The notes: generated by a model from the sequence alone, not told the origin. A DNA stretch of 64,000 nt from Candidatus Heimdallarchaeota archaeon (GCA_019057815.1 JAHLWR010000012.1:60273-124272), one strand, 5' to 3'; shown: positions 52,598 through 62,269, counted from the first letter of the stretch. Made by a program: numbers and translations.

Positions 52598-52988
52598 TTA
52601 TTCAGTAGTTTTTTGCATACTTGCTCTAGTATCGCTAATCTCTATTTCTAAATCTAGTTTTTTGAGTGAATACCTCTTCTCTTCTTCAGAAACAAGGATA
52701 AGACTTCCTATTACATCCAGAATTGATGATTCTAAATCTAGTTTTGTAGCTTTTTCCAGTTTCTATTTTCTGTGCGATAAGGTTAAGTTTTATTAAGGTT
52801 TCCTGAATCGCTGTTTCAAGATCTTTCTTCTTAGTTCTTTTTTCCTTCTTAGGGGTAGTTTTTAAGTTTCTAAAAGAAATTACTACTACAGTTACTGTGG
52901 GAGATTTTGCTTTTATTGAGTTTTTCTTAATATGTGATTTTAATTTCGATTGACCTTTCTTTGGAGATGTCAATTCTTTCACCTGCAA
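52598..52988 (-). pseudogene. Lysine-rich heptad-repeat gene with a frameshift
   Basis: The ORF starts at 52988 and in its own frame stops at 52686. Near 52745-52760 the coding pattern jumps to another frame that stays open to a TAA at 52598-52600. Joined, the protein has about 130 residues: a basic N-terminus (KKGQSKLKSHIKKNS, then KTTPKKEKRTKKK) and then repeats of about 24 residues. These read DLETAIQETLIKLNLIAQK, LDLESSILDVIGSLILVSEE and LDLEIEISDTRASMQK. The shared repeat in both frames argues for one gene with a one-base shift (mutation or sequencing error). It lies among the GTPases; function unknown. Confidence 0.5.
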
Positions 52989-53138
52989 ATTAAAAATTAG
53001 TAAAACAATTCTTTTTCATATATTTTAAGCTATCTACTTGTATATCTGAAATTTCCCTGAATCCTCTTATATAGTTATAATATCTTTTCAGATTATCTAA
53101 ACTTTTGTATATTACGTTTTGAAACCTAGATGTACTAA

Positions 53139-54515
53139 ATGTGTGTAATGAATGAATTGATAATTGTAACTAATAAATTAAGATTTCAACAGTTACATTT
53201 TTATTCTTCTTTCACTAGTGCTTATAGAACAATGAATAGTAGTAACAATCTTCAAAACCAAATTGAGAGGTTAAAAACTTTATATCAAATCGCACATTCA
53301 TCAAAAATCTCAATATCTTTAGCAACTACTATAGAAGAACTTATCTTAAAATTAAGCGAATTCTATGAAACTGAAGATATATGCATCTATTTGTTTAACG
53401 AAAAAAAGAATACAATTATATTTTATAAAATTTTAAACAAGGAACTTGAAAGAAAAAGTATATTAGATGAGAAGTTAAAATTAAGAATTCTATCAATAGA
53501 AAAACCCGTTATAAGTAAAAAATCATTCGCTTTTCGAACAAATGCAACAACATTGTATTTACCTTATAAAGACGATGAAACAGCAGATTTCATGGTTGAG
53601 ATACAATTACAAGAGATTTCGATAGATCCGAACATTGTTATTAATGAAATGATCCATGTTCTTCCTTTTATTAAATTAACCCTTGGAAACATAATGCTCC
53701 GAAGAATAATAAATTCTCAAGAAAAGGAAACTCTGAAGATCTTGAATAGTAGTTTTGTAGCTATTGCTTCAATTAATTCAAAAGGTTCAATTGTTTTTAT
53801 AAACAATATGTTTGAGAAGATGACTGGATATTCATTAAGAGAGTTGAGTGGTTCTTCAATATTAATTAATCAGATTTTTCCTGAATATCAATTCTTAATT
53901 CTTGAAGAACATATAAATGAGGAAGAAGTATATATCATAAGAAGAAAAGATGGAATTGAACTACCTTGTAATGTATCTATCACGCAAGTTACAGAAAACG
54001 AAGAAACCACATTAATACTTAACTTAACTGATATTAGTTATAACATAAAGATGAAAGAAGAAATTGAAAATCTCAGAATGTTACTAGCAAATGAGGATAA
54101 TATCGGAGTCGCTATTTTCAGATTTGCAGTAGCAGGAGGAGAATTGATTGTAGAAGATTTAAGGAGCGTTAATATTGATCCTGGAGTTTTTTCAACTTTG
54201 TGCTACTCAAGTATTGCTCAAGGACACAAACGAGAAACTGGTGTTTTTGGACCTATTCCAGCTCCAATGCTTGAAAATTACAGAGTGTTACTTTTTACAT
54301 TCTCTGGAAAAGATGATATTCCTTTGGATCGTAGGATGAAGGATATACAGTATTACATGGTTTCAGTGATTTTTCCAGAAAATAAGATAGAATTCCTTAT
54401 ATCAAATAAGAAAATCGAACAAAAATTCATGAAATATATAAAAAATTTTGACTATCCAAACAGGATGAAAAAAGAGGATTTAACGTTTTTCAGGGAAACT
54501 AGTTTTGTTGAATGA
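53139..54515 (+). CDS. GAF-PAS sensor protein with longin/roadblock-like C-terminus
   Basis: The 458-residue soluble protein has a helical start, a GAF-like domain (about 45-205: ATTIEELILKLSEFY, then ICIYLFNEKKNTII) and a PAS domain (about 210-320: NSSFVAIASINSKGSIVFINNMFEKMTGYS, then RRKDGIELPCNVSI). A C-terminal domain (about 330-455) follows: FRFAVAGGELIVEDL, then FGPIPAPMLENYRVLLFTFSG, then VSVIFPENKIEFLISNKK. The last part resembles a longin/roadblock-type fold; this is inferred from its beta-helix pattern. No kinase or output enzyme is present. A TATA-like tract lies about 30 nt before ATG 53139; ATG 53232 is a possible later start. Placed among Arf-like GTPases, it may be a sensor that acts on them. 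Confidence 0.6.
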   Translation: MCVMNELIIVTNKLRFQQLHFYSSFTSAYRTMNSSNNLQNQIERLKTLYQIAHSSKISISLATTIEELILKLSEFYETEDICIYLFNEKKNTIIFYKILNKELERKSILDEKLKLRILSIEKPVISKKSFAFRTNATTLYLPYKDDETADFMVEIQLQEISIDPNIVINEMIHVLPFIKLTLGNIMLRRIINSQEKETLKILNSSFVAIASINSKGSIVFINNMFEKMTGYSLRELSGSSILINQIFPEYQFLILEEHINEEEVYIIRRKDGIELPCNVSITQVTENEETTLILNLTDISYNIKMKEEIENLRMLLANEDNIGVAIFRFAVAGGELIVEDLRSVNIDPGVFSTLCYSSIAQGHKRETGVFGPIPAPMLENYRVLLFTFSGKDDIPLDRRMKDIQYYMVSVIFPENKIEFLISNKKIEQKFMKYIKNFDYPNRMKKEDLTFFRETSFVE

Positions 54516-54654
54516 AACCTTAAATCATTTATATTAGTTTAAATTACAAAATTCTACTAGGAATCAATATAGAATTCATAATATAGGTTTATGAAATATT
54601 CTCAAGTAACCATAATAAAAGTTATATTCTATTTGGACTAAGTTATTTGAGAAT

Positions 54655-55590
54655 ATGTCATCATTACATTTAGATAAAAAAGGTGTGCCTGTTACTCTTA
54701 TAGGACTAGATAACGCAGGAAAGACAAGTTTAGCACTAAGATTGAGAAAAGGAATGTGGGTAGAAGAAACATCACCTACAATAGGTGTAAACTTTGAAAT
54801 GTATAGAATAGGGGATATTCAATTCAAAATATTTGATGTTGGAGGTCATAAAGCCTTTCGTCGCCAATTTTGGTTGAATTTTGCATCTTTCAGTTATGGT
54901 ATATTATATGTCTTTGACTCTTCGGATAGAAAAAGAATAGAAGAAGGGAAAGAAGTTTTCTGGCAGCTCATCGAGAATCTTGAAATTGAAAGCAGAATTG
55001 TGATAGCTTTTCTAGCAAATAAATCTGATCTAGAAGGTATGGAACTCGATGAAATCATTAAAGAACTGGATCTTCAAAAAATAAGTAAATATCCAAAGAT
55101 AAGTTTTCAAATCTTTAAAATAAGTGTTAAAACTGCACAAAACATCGATAATGCATTTGAGTGGTTTTCTAAAAAAATAAAGGAATTGAGCAAAGTACAG
55201 TTAATCACCCCGAAAGGGCTACTTATTTCTTCAAGTCTTGGGAACACTAAACTGTTTTTAGATTTTACAGATGTTACTGAGAATGTTGATACGATTATTG
55301 AAATGCTCTTTGTAGCTAGTACTAAACGAAAAACAATCCAAAATGAAAAAGTTGCAAGTATTCTTTCTAACTATGCAAAAATTGTATTTCAAGAAAGAAA
55401 CGAAATTATAATCTCAATTATAGTAGAACAGAACGATTCTCAAATAGAAGCTCAAAGGTTCATAGAATTAATATTTGAACATCTAGAAACGAAGAAAACA
55501 AGTTCAAAAGAAGGACTTATTGATTTCATTGTAAAAACCTTAGAAATACCCGAAAAAGAGTTAAGAACGGTAAGAGAAATAAATATTTAA
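54655..55590 (+). CDS. Arf-like GTPase with C-terminal extra domain
   Basis: The 311-residue protein has P-loop GLDNAGKTS, switch I SPTIGVNFE, switch II DVGGHKAFR, NKSD and a weak G5 (ISVK). In switch II His stands where Arf has the catalytic Gln (DVGGQ), so GTP hydrolysis may be slow. After about residue 180 an extra domain of about 130 residues follows (LLISSSLGNTKLFLDF, then IVFQERNEIIISIIVEQND, then helices). It lies head-to-tail after the GAF-PAS protein, 139 nt downstream, with its own AT-rich upstream region. Confidence 0.82.
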   Translation: MSSLHLDKKGVPVTLIGLDNAGKTSLALRLRKGMWVEETSPTIGVNFEMYRIGDIQFKIFDVGGHKAFRRQFWLNFASFSYGILYVFDSSDRKRIEEGKEVFWQLIENLEIESRIVIAFLANKSDLEGMELDEIIKELDLQKISKYPKISFQIFKISVKTAQNIDNAFEWFSKKIKELSKVQLITPKGLLISSSLGNTKLFLDFTDVTENVDTIIEMLFVASTKRKTIQNEKVASILSNYAKIVFQERNEIIISIIVEQNDSQIEAQRFIELIFEHLETKKTSSKEGLIDFIVKTLEIPEKELRTVREINI

Positions 55591-55655
55591 AGCGATTTCT
55601 TATAAGTTCAAAATTTGAGAAGATTTCTAGAAGTAATCATATTAGAAGAAAAGTG

Positions 55656-56552
55656 TTAAATGAATTCAATTGTTTCAATCGAATTTAATAGAAAATCTTT
55701 ATCTACTTTTAAATCCCTTCTAATTCTATACAATGTTTCGAACATTAAGGTTAAACTTAATTCTCTAGCTAGATTCTGGCTATCATCTTTATCAATATAA
55801 GTTATCGCATAGTAATCTCCTTTTCTTATTATATGAACAACAAAATCTCCTATGTTGATGAAAGGTAAGGAATCTATCATTTTTAAGGAATGAGTATTGA
55901 AAGCACCCATAGTTTCTTCTAAAAATTCTTTCTTTTCATTTTCAATTAATATTTCACTTATGATTGGTTCTAAGCGTTCATCTAATAGTTCGAAAGCATA
56001 TATGTCCAAAGAGGTTTTAGATTCCATCCTTTTTCTAATTGCATTGGTTATCCAATCCCAACATTCATTTATGTTTTGACCAGTAACATTTGATGTTTCA
56101 AAAATCCTAAAACTTTTTGAAGGTGAATCACTGAATTTTGATAACGCTAATCCTTGTACTACTTCTTCTAAAGGCATTGCACTCTCAAGATCAGACTTAT
56201 TTGCAAAGAAAGCAAAATTAGCTCCTTTTGGCAACCATTCATCTACTTTCCACAACCATTCTTTTGCTATTGACAATCTTTCTTTATCAGATCTATCAAA
56301 GATAAAAATACAACCATGGCATGAAGTAACAAAATTCTCCCAAAAAGTGTTCCTGTATGCAATTTGACCACCTAAATCAACTAAGTCAAAACGATAGCTT
56401 TCTTTCCGAATTATGTCAACTTGAAATCCGATTGTTGGGGAAATATCGTCTTTAAATTCACCTGTTTTCAGTCTATGAACTAGAGTAGTTTTTCCAGCAT
56501 TCCCTAAACCTGTTATTGCAATCAATGGATGGATTTTTCTTTTAGTAACCAT
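55656..56552 (-). CDS. Arf-like GTPase with C-terminal extra domain
   Basis: The 298-residue protein has P-loop GLGNAGKTT, switch I SPTIGFQVD, switch II DLGGQIAYR, NKSD and a G5-like ETSN. The G domain (about 8-180) is followed by a 120-residue domain with ISEILIENEKKEFLEETMG, FVVHIIRKGDYYAITYIDK and a last helical part. It is convergent with 54655-55590 and divergent from 56872-57828. All four fusions differ strongly in the extra domain while the G domains stay alike. Confidence 0.82.
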   Translation of the reverse strand: MVTKRKIHPLIAITGLGNAGKTTLVHRLKTGEFKDDISPTIGFQVDIIRKESYRFDLVDLGGQIAYRNTFWENFVTSCHGCIFIFDRSDKERLSIAKEWLWKVDEWLPKGANFAFFANKSDLESAMPLEEVVQGLALSKFSDSPSKSFRIFETSNVTGQNINECWDWITNAIRKRMESKTSLDIYAFELLDERLEPIISEILIENEKKEFLEETMGAFNTHSLKMIDSLPFINIGDFVVHIIRKGDYYAITYIDKDDSQNLARELSLTLMFETLYRIRRDLKVDKDFLLNSIETIEFI

Positions 56553-56871
56553 CTTTATCTCCTAATTGTAAAGAGTATATTTGTATTTAAATAGATTTGT
56601 AGAGTCCTAAAAGAAAAGTGTGTTAATATTGAAAATATTATTACAATAGTTCGATTAATCACTAAATAATATTTCATGAAAAAAAGAAATATTCCGGATT
56701 TGCTATAATAAAGCAGGGAACAAGGATATTCACAAAGAGAACGTTGATAATCAGTTGATTACTAGAAAACTCTTTTTATACTTTGATAATAATATCATAA
56801 CCTATAACAATATCTGTTAAGATGAAGAAATTAATATAGGGTAATCGAATTAAAATGTTAGTGGTTTTAAG
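56553..56871. other. Divergent gap between two Arf-like genes
   Basis: This 319-nt AT-rich stretch separates two divergent Arf-like genes and holds no ORF I can support. AT-rich tracts near 56775-56815 may serve promoters in both directions. On the plus strand a six-codon ORF (ATG at 56853) ends in a TGA that overlaps the ATG of the next gene, which could affect its translation. Confidence 0.4.
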
Positions 56872-57828
56872 ATGAAGAGAATAACAATAGCAATAACTGG
56901 TCTTCCTAATGCTGGAAAAACAAGTTTCACGCAGAGACTCTTAACTGGTTCATATATATCATTTCTACCTACTCTAGGAGTTGATGTAGAATTTGCTAAG
57001 TATAAAGATTATCCTCTTCAGATTTGGGATATGGGAGGGCAAATAGCTTTTAGAAGGCATATTTGGGAAAATTATGTTAAGCAATCTTCAGCGATTATTT
57101 ATGTTTTTGATGCTTCAGATTTATCTCATCTAGAAGAAGGTGTTGAATGGTTCTGGAAAGTTCTCTCATGGACTGAAAAGAAAGATATTCCTATTTTATT
57201 TTTAGCAAATAAACGGGATTTAGTGCAAGATAGAGAATCAATAATGGAAAAAGTTATTTCTAGTTTCCGTCTTAATGAACTTGGTTCATCAGATTCTCTC
57301 CGTTCTTTTCGTTTCTTCTTTGTTTCTGTAAAAACAGGTGCATATATAGATGAGGCGATGAATTGGTTAATCATAAAGCAATTTGTGGAGACGAAACAAA
57401 TAATCTCAGAGATTGTCTCTTTTGATATGTTTATTGTAGGAGAAGACTTTTATGCCCATTATCATGATAATTCTGACAAAAGAAATCAAATTAGTGAGTT
57501 AATTGAGAACTACAAAAAGAAATGGATTCAATCAAAAAAATTTCCTGTAACCTTAGTTGAAGAAATGATTTATGGTGAATACAGAGTTCTATATCTTTCA
57601 TTTCCAAATAAAGCAATAGTATTAACAACAAAAACAGAGACAGATGAAAGATCCACACTTACAAATATGTTAAATAACATAACTGTACCATTACCTTTAA
57701 GTGATTGTAATAAAGCATATGAGCTTCTTGACTATACAATAGAGGAGCTTAACAAGGTGTTTCTAACATATATATCAGCTTCTCTAAGTTGTGATATTAT
57801 AGCTGACGAATTAATTAAACAAATGTAA
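56872..57828 (+). CDS. Arf-like GTPase with C-terminal extra domain
   Basis: The 318-residue protein has P-loop GLPNAGKTS, a short switch I (FLPTLGVDVE), switch II DMGGQIAFR, NKRD and a weak G5 (VSVK). After the G domain (about 1-175) an extra domain of about 140 residues follows: EIVSFDMFIVGEDFYAHYHD, then GEYRVLYLSFPNKAIVLTTK, then a helical end with DYTIEELNKVF. The segment GEYRVLYLSF resembles ENYRVLLFTF in the GAF-PAS protein, hinting at a shared fold. No lipidation site. Confidence 0.82.
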   Translation: MKRITIAITGLPNAGKTSFTQRLLTGSYISFLPTLGVDVEFAKYKDYPLQIWDMGGQIAFRRHIWENYVKQSSAIIYVFDASDLSHLEEGVEWFWKVLSWTEKKDIPILFLANKRDLVQDRESIMEKVISSFRLNELGSSDSLRSFRFFFVSVKTGAYIDEAMNWLIIKQFVETKQIISEIVSFDMFIVGEDFYAHYHDNSDKRNQISELIENYKKKWIQSKKFPVTLVEEMIYGEYRVLYLSFPNKAIVLTTKTETDERSTLTNMLNNITVPLPLSDCNKAYELLDYTIEELNKVFLTYISASLSCDIIADELIKQM

Positions 57829-57866
57829 AAAATCAACTTTTCTCTAAGTCATCTCATACTCATAAT

Positions 57867-58421
57867 TTATTTATTCATCTTTCTTATTGCTTTTCCTAAA
57901 TATTCAAAAGCTAAATCGATATTCAAACCAATTTTTGCACTAGTTTCTAGGAGATAGTTTTTTACATTAGATTGACTTGTTTTCTTGTTTAGCTGTTGTA
58001 CATATTTTTCAACATCTTTCATACGAGTGCTCTTTCTAGTTCTGAGATCTGCTTTATTTGCTAGCACAATGACGGGAACAACACCTCTACCATTAAATCT
58101 ATAGAGTTCGTCAAGCCACTTTGAACAATTCAAAAAAGTTTCTTTTCGAGTAATATCAAAAACAAGAAGAGCTCCCATACTTCCGTTATAGAATCTTGCT
58201 CGAACTTGTTGAAAAATTTGTTGACCTCCTAAATCCCATATTTGGAATTTCCATGTTTCATTAGGAAGGATTTGCTTATCAATTACCGAGAAGTCAGCAC
58301 CAAGCGTCATTAAGTGACTCTGTTGAAAACCATACCCCATAAAACTATTCCTAATACTCGTTTTTCCGACAGCTCCATCGCCTATTAACGTGATTTTAAA
58401 AATATAATTTGTATGGTTCAC
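57867..58421 (-). CDS. Rab/Ras-family small GTPase
   Basis: The 184-residue G domain has P-loop GDGAVGKTS, switch II WDLGGQ, NKAD and ETSAK. The switch II Gly-Gly (rather than Ala-Gly) is a mix of Rab and Arf features; the overall sequence (YNGSMGALLVFDITRKETF) is Rab-like. Catalytic Gln is present. No C-terminal Cys. It closes the GTPase island and is divergent from the MFS transporter gene. In the 104-nt gap the element ATTACGTT occurs twice. Confidence 0.87.
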   Translation of the reverse strand: MNHTNYIFKITLIGDGAVGKTSIRNSFMGYGFQQSHLMTLGADFSVIDKQILPNETWKFQIWDLGGQQIFQQVRARFYNGSMGALLVFDITRKETFLNCSKWLDELYRFNGRGVVPVIVLANKADLRTRKSTRMKDVEKYVQQLNKKTSQSNVKNYLLETSAKIGLNIDLAFEYLGKAIRKMNK

Positions 58422-58525
58422 AATATAACTATGCTCATATAATCTAAAAAGGTAATTATTACGTTGTGCAGAGTACTATTACGTTACAATAAAGTTTTTA
58501 ACATAACATTTAAAAAACAAATCAG

Positions 58526-59818
58526 ATGCCAGAAATAAGTAGTCCAAGACCAGCATTAGCTCTGTCGGCACTGATATTTGGACATTTTCTCAACCACTTC
58601 TATGCTTATGTTTTTCTGGCTTCAATGGTAATATTGCGTTTACCTAGAAATTTGAATCTTACCGATTCGCAAGTTGGTTTATTAGGCACAATTCAGATGC
58701 TTGTTTTTGCTGTTTTTTCAATTGCTGTAGGTATTATTGGAGATAAATGGCTTAAAAGCAAGAGAATATTTATCCCTATTGGCATCCTTTTTATGTCTTT
58801 ACATCTTTTCGTTGCAGCTTATGCAACAAGTATGACCTTACTAATTGTTTCATCTGTCGTAGTGGGTTTTGGCGCAGCTTTCTATCATCCTGTAGCTTAC
58901 GCGGCAATAGCTGATCTATATGAAACTAGAAAGGGACTTACAATGTCAATGAATGCAGCTTTTGGTATGATAGGTACTTCAATTACTCCAGGTCTAGTGG
59001 TTTCATTGGATAAATTAATGGGATGGAGGAACTTTTTCATACTCTTTGGAATTATTGGTTTGGGTCTAACAGTCATCATTTTCTTTAGCATGAATTATCT
59101 GATAAGTTACAGATTTACGAGTGAAGAAATCGAAGAAAAAGAACAGATAAAGAACAAAAAAATGAAAACCAGTAGAAGAATAAAACATTGGTTTAGAACT
59201 GAATTTGTATTAATCATAACTTTCTCAATCATTATTTGTCTATTCTATTCTTCATTTAGAACAGGAATCTTTAAAATAACTAATCAATGGCTTTCAATAA
59301 TTTTTGTGGATATGTATTCATATTCAGAAATTAACGCAGGATGGATAACAACGGTTATATTAATTGTAGGAGGTTTGACAGCAATTGTTGGAGGAATAAT
59401 TAGTGACAAATATTCTACAAGCATTACAATGTTAATATCCCTTGGTGGGTCAGCATTTATACTGTTGTTGCTTTTTATATTAGGAGAATCGTTACCAGGT
59501 TTCTTAGTAATAATGCTTTACTTTATCTTTATTGCTTTCCTCTATTTTTCAGCAACTGCAGGGACAAAATATGTTGCTGAAAATGTTCCTCAAGGATCAA
59601 GATCTACTGGAATCAGTTTAATATTCGCATTTCCTAGTATAATAGGTGGCTTCTTCCCATGGATGTTTGGTTTAGTAAAAGAAAATGTCGATAATACTTG
59701 GTCTATAGGCTTCTTATCGCTATTAGCTATAATTGGTACAATTATCGCTTTAGTGCTTTATATAAGGGACAAAAAACTAGGTAAAACAAAGAAAAACAAA
59801 GAAATGTTACAAATTTAA
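58526..59818 (+). CDS. MFS transporter
   Basis: The 430-residue protein has 12 hydrophobic segments in two halves, joined by a charged loop (about 205-235, EEKEQIKNKKMKTSRRIKH). Segment pair 2-3 contains GIIGDKWLKSKRIFIPIG, an MFS motif-A-like loop, and GFGAAFYHPVAYAAIADLY follows; the second half repeats a shorter GGIISDKYS. The fosmidomycin-resistance/sugar-type 'aaFYHPva' stretch suggests that subgroup, but substrate and direction are not certain. It stands alone. Confidence 0.82.
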   Translation: MPEISSPRPALALSALIFGHFLNHFYAYVFLASMVILRLPRNLNLTDSQVGLLGTIQMLVFAVFSIAVGIIGDKWLKSKRIFIPIGILFMSLHLFVAAYATSMTLLIVSSVVVGFGAAFYHPVAYAAIADLYETRKGLTMSMNAAFGMIGTSITPGLVVSLDKLMGWRNFFILFGIIGLGLTVIIFFSMNYLISYRFTSEEIEEKEQIKNKKMKTSRRIKHWFRTEFVLIITFSIIICLFYSSFRTGIFKITNQWLSIIFVDMYSYSEINAGWITTVILIVGGLTAIVGGIISDKYSTSITMLISLGGSAFILLLLFILGESLPGFLVIMLYFIFIAFLYFSATAGTKYVAENVPQGSRSTGISLIFAFPSIIGGFFPWMFGLVKENVDNTWSIGFLSLLAIIGTIIALVLYIRDKKLGKTKKNKEMLQI

Positions 59819-59902
59819 CTTTATTAGATAATAATATAGAAAATATTTCTTTTTGAATTAGCATTTCATTTAAGTCATTTTATTACATAACGATTGCATA
59901 AG

Positions 59903-59914
59903 TTTTATATAATA
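59903..59914 (+). promoter_or_regulatory. TATA box of the pyrophosphatase gene
   Basis: TTTTATATAATA lies about 53 nt before ATG 59962, implying a leader of about 30 nt. AGAGGA eight bases before the ATG (59949-59954) gives a clear ribosome-binding site, so this gene uses a leader rather than a leaderless start. Confidence 0.5.
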
Positions 59915-59961
59915 CTCTCAAATCCCAAAATCACTAAATATAATTAAAAGAGGAAAATTTT

Positions 59962-62247
59962 ATGGCTATTCCAATAATATGGATTGTTGCTTTAATAGCA
60001 GGTATTATATCTATAGGAGCAGCTGTTTATTTTGCTTACCTCGTGATGAAAGAAGATCGCGGGAACGATAAAATGATTGAAGTTTCTGGCCATATCGAGA
60101 AAGGGGCCAAACATTTTCTTTGGATACAATATTCGATTCTATCAATTATTGTTGTAATCCTCTTTGTGATCATTTTATTATTCTTACCTTCCGATCTCAC
60201 ACATGGGGTTGTACCAATACTTGCAAGACCAATAGATCTAAATTGGGAACAAGCTTTAGCTTATATACTAGGCTCTGCAGCTTCAATGTTTGCTGGATGG
60301 CTTGGTTTGTCAGTTGGTGTGAAAGCAAATACTAGAGCAGCTCAAGGATGTACAGTAGGAATCAAGAAGGGATTTGATATCGCCTTCTTTGGTGGAGCAG
60401 TAATGGGACTCGCAGTGACAGGTTCTGCATTGATTGGTGTATCAGTTCTTTACAGCATTTTTCAAAACCCATTGGTTATTCTAGGTTTCAGTTTTGGAGC
60501 CAGTACAATCGCTCTATTTATGAAATGCGGTGGAGGAATTTTCACCAAAACTGCAGATGTAGGAGCTGATTTGGTCGGAAAAGCTGAATTCAATCTTCCA
60601 GAAGATGATATTAGAAACCCCGCAACTATTGCTGATAATGTCGGTGATAACGTTGGAGACATAGCTGGTATGGGAAGCGATTTATTCGATTCTTATGTAG
60701 CGTCAATCGTTGCGTCTATGATATTAGCGTCATTCTTTGCTGTTGCAGGAGCAGAATTCGAGTTTGTGTTATTACCAATCGTGTTTTCTTCAGTAGGTCT
60801 ATTTGCCTCTCTTATGGGTATTTTCTTGATTAAATGGTTTGGTTCAGATAACCCTGGTAAATCATTAAATCTTGGGACATACTTATCCACAGTCATGTTC
60901 GCAGGATTAGCGGCTCTTTTTGTATGGTTTATGACAATGGGTATGAATGTAGGGGATTTCGCTAACCAAACTGAGTTTGATATAGCTAAATGGAGAATGT
61001 GGAAAGGCTTCATCGCAGTTGTTCTAGGATTATTAAGTGGAATAATCATAGGTTGGACAAGTGACTACTATACTCGAGATGATAAGAAACCTACACGATC
61101 TATAGCAGAGGCTGCTAAAGAAGGACACGCTGTTGTAATTCTTTCAGGATTTGCTTATGGACTCATAAGTGTAGTTCTTCCAGCAGCAGGAATTATAGCG
61201 GCTATGGCTCTATCCTACTTGTTAGACGGAATCTTCGGTATCTCACTAGCAGCAGTAGGAATGCTTTCAATTGTGGCTACTATAGTTTCAAATGATGCAT
61301 ATGGACCAATAGTGGATAATGCTCGAGCTATTGCGGAACAAGGAGGTCTAGGTGATGATGTAATCAGAACAGCTGACCATCTGGATTCGGCAGGAAATAC
61401 AGCAAAAGCAATCACAAAAGGATTTGCGATTGGAGCTGCTAATTTAGCGGTAGTTGCTTTGTTATTCTCATTCGCAGCAGAAGCAGGAATTGTTCAATTT
61501 GAAATAACTGATGGTATAATCACAAAGCTTACATCAACTGTTGATTTCTTAAATGTGAAAGTACTAATTGGTGCATTCATAGGAGTTGTAGTGCCAGCAC
61601 TATTCTCAGCTCTACTAATCTTATCTGTACAGAAAAACGCAGCAAAGATGGTAGAAGAAATTAGAAGACAATTCAAAGAGAATCCTAAAATACTCGAAGG
61701 AACAGAACCAGCAGATTTCAAATCTACTATAGACATAGCAACTAAAGGAGCTTTACGAGAACTTATTCTTCCAAGTATTATTTCAATGTCAGCACCAGTA
61801 TTAGTAGGTATATTCTTCGGTGTGGCTGCTTTAGGAGCATTCCTAGCAGGAGCAATTCTATCAGGATTTGTATTCGCAATATTCATGTCTAATTCGGGTG
61901 GAGCATGGGATAACGCGAAAAAATGGATAGAGGACGGCAATCTTGGTGGTAAAGGTACTGAAGTTCATAAGGCTGCTATAACTGGAGATACTGTAGGAGA
62001 TCCTTTCAAAGACACTTCTGGTCCAAGTATTAATACACTACTAGTTGTTATGTCATTGACTGCATCTATCTTCATGGGACTACTTCTATTGGTCAATGGA
62101 GGAGACGGACTTCTAGATTTAGGCAGTTTAATGGAAAAAATCAACACACCATCAGGATTAGGAATACTTATTGGTATTTTAGTTGGTATTGCAGCTGTTG
62201 CTACTGGTTTTATCTTCCTAGTCAAATGGATTCGTAAAAAGAAATAA
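59962..62247 (+). CDS. hppA: Membrane-bound H+-translocating pyrophosphatase
   Basis: The 761-residue protein has about 16 membrane segments and the pyrophosphate-binding motif DVGADLVGKAEFNLPEDDIRNP, then ADNVGDNVGD. The later DAYGPIVDNARAIAEQ and GAWDNAKKWIE segments are also typical. The segment GNTAKAITKGFAIG has Lys where K+-dependent enzymes have Ala, which points to the K+-independent, proton-pumping class. It couples PPi hydrolysis to proton (possibly sodium) transport out of the cytosol and would save energy in biosynthesis. It has its own promoter and a T-rich stop downstream. Confidence 0.94.
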   Translation: MAIPIIWIVALIAGIISIGAAVYFAYLVMKEDRGNDKMIEVSGHIEKGAKHFLWIQYSILSIIVVILFVIILLFLPSDLTHGVVPILARPIDLNWEQALAYILGSAASMFAGWLGLSVGVKANTRAAQGCTVGIKKGFDIAFFGGAVMGLAVTGSALIGVSVLYSIFQNPLVILGFSFGASTIALFMKCGGGIFTKTADVGADLVGKAEFNLPEDDIRNPATIADNVGDNVGDIAGMGSDLFDSYVASIVASMILASFFAVAGAEFEFVLLPIVFSSVGLFASLMGIFLIKWFGSDNPGKSLNLGTYLSTVMFAGLAALFVWFMTMGMNVGDFANQTEFDIAKWRMWKGFIAVVLGLLSGIIIGWTSDYYTRDDKKPTRSIAEAAKEGHAVVILSGFAYGLISVVLPAAGIIAAMALSYLLDGIFGISLAAVGMLSIVATIVSNDAYGPIVDNARAIAEQGGLGDDVIRTADHLDSAGNTAKAITKGFAIGAANLAVVALLFSFAAEAGIVQFEITDGIITKLTSTVDFLNVKVLIGAFIGVVVPALFSALLILSVQKNAAKMVEEIRRQFKENPKILEGTEPADFKSTIDIATKGALRELILPSIISMSAPVLVGIFFGVAALGAFLAGAILSGFVFAIFMSNSGGAWDNAKKWIEDGNLGGKGTEVHKAAITGDTVGDPFKDTSGPSINTLLVVMSLTASIFMGLLLLVNGGDGLLDLGSLMEKINTPSGLGILIGILVGIAAVATGFIFLVKWIRKKK

Positions 62248-62269
62248 TGTAGAATTCTTTCTATAATTA

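Noticed and set aside
55897..56079. 60-codon plus-strand ORF inside the Arf-like gene at 55656-56552
   Set aside because: It is a reverse-strand shadow with no start signal or protein-like pattern.
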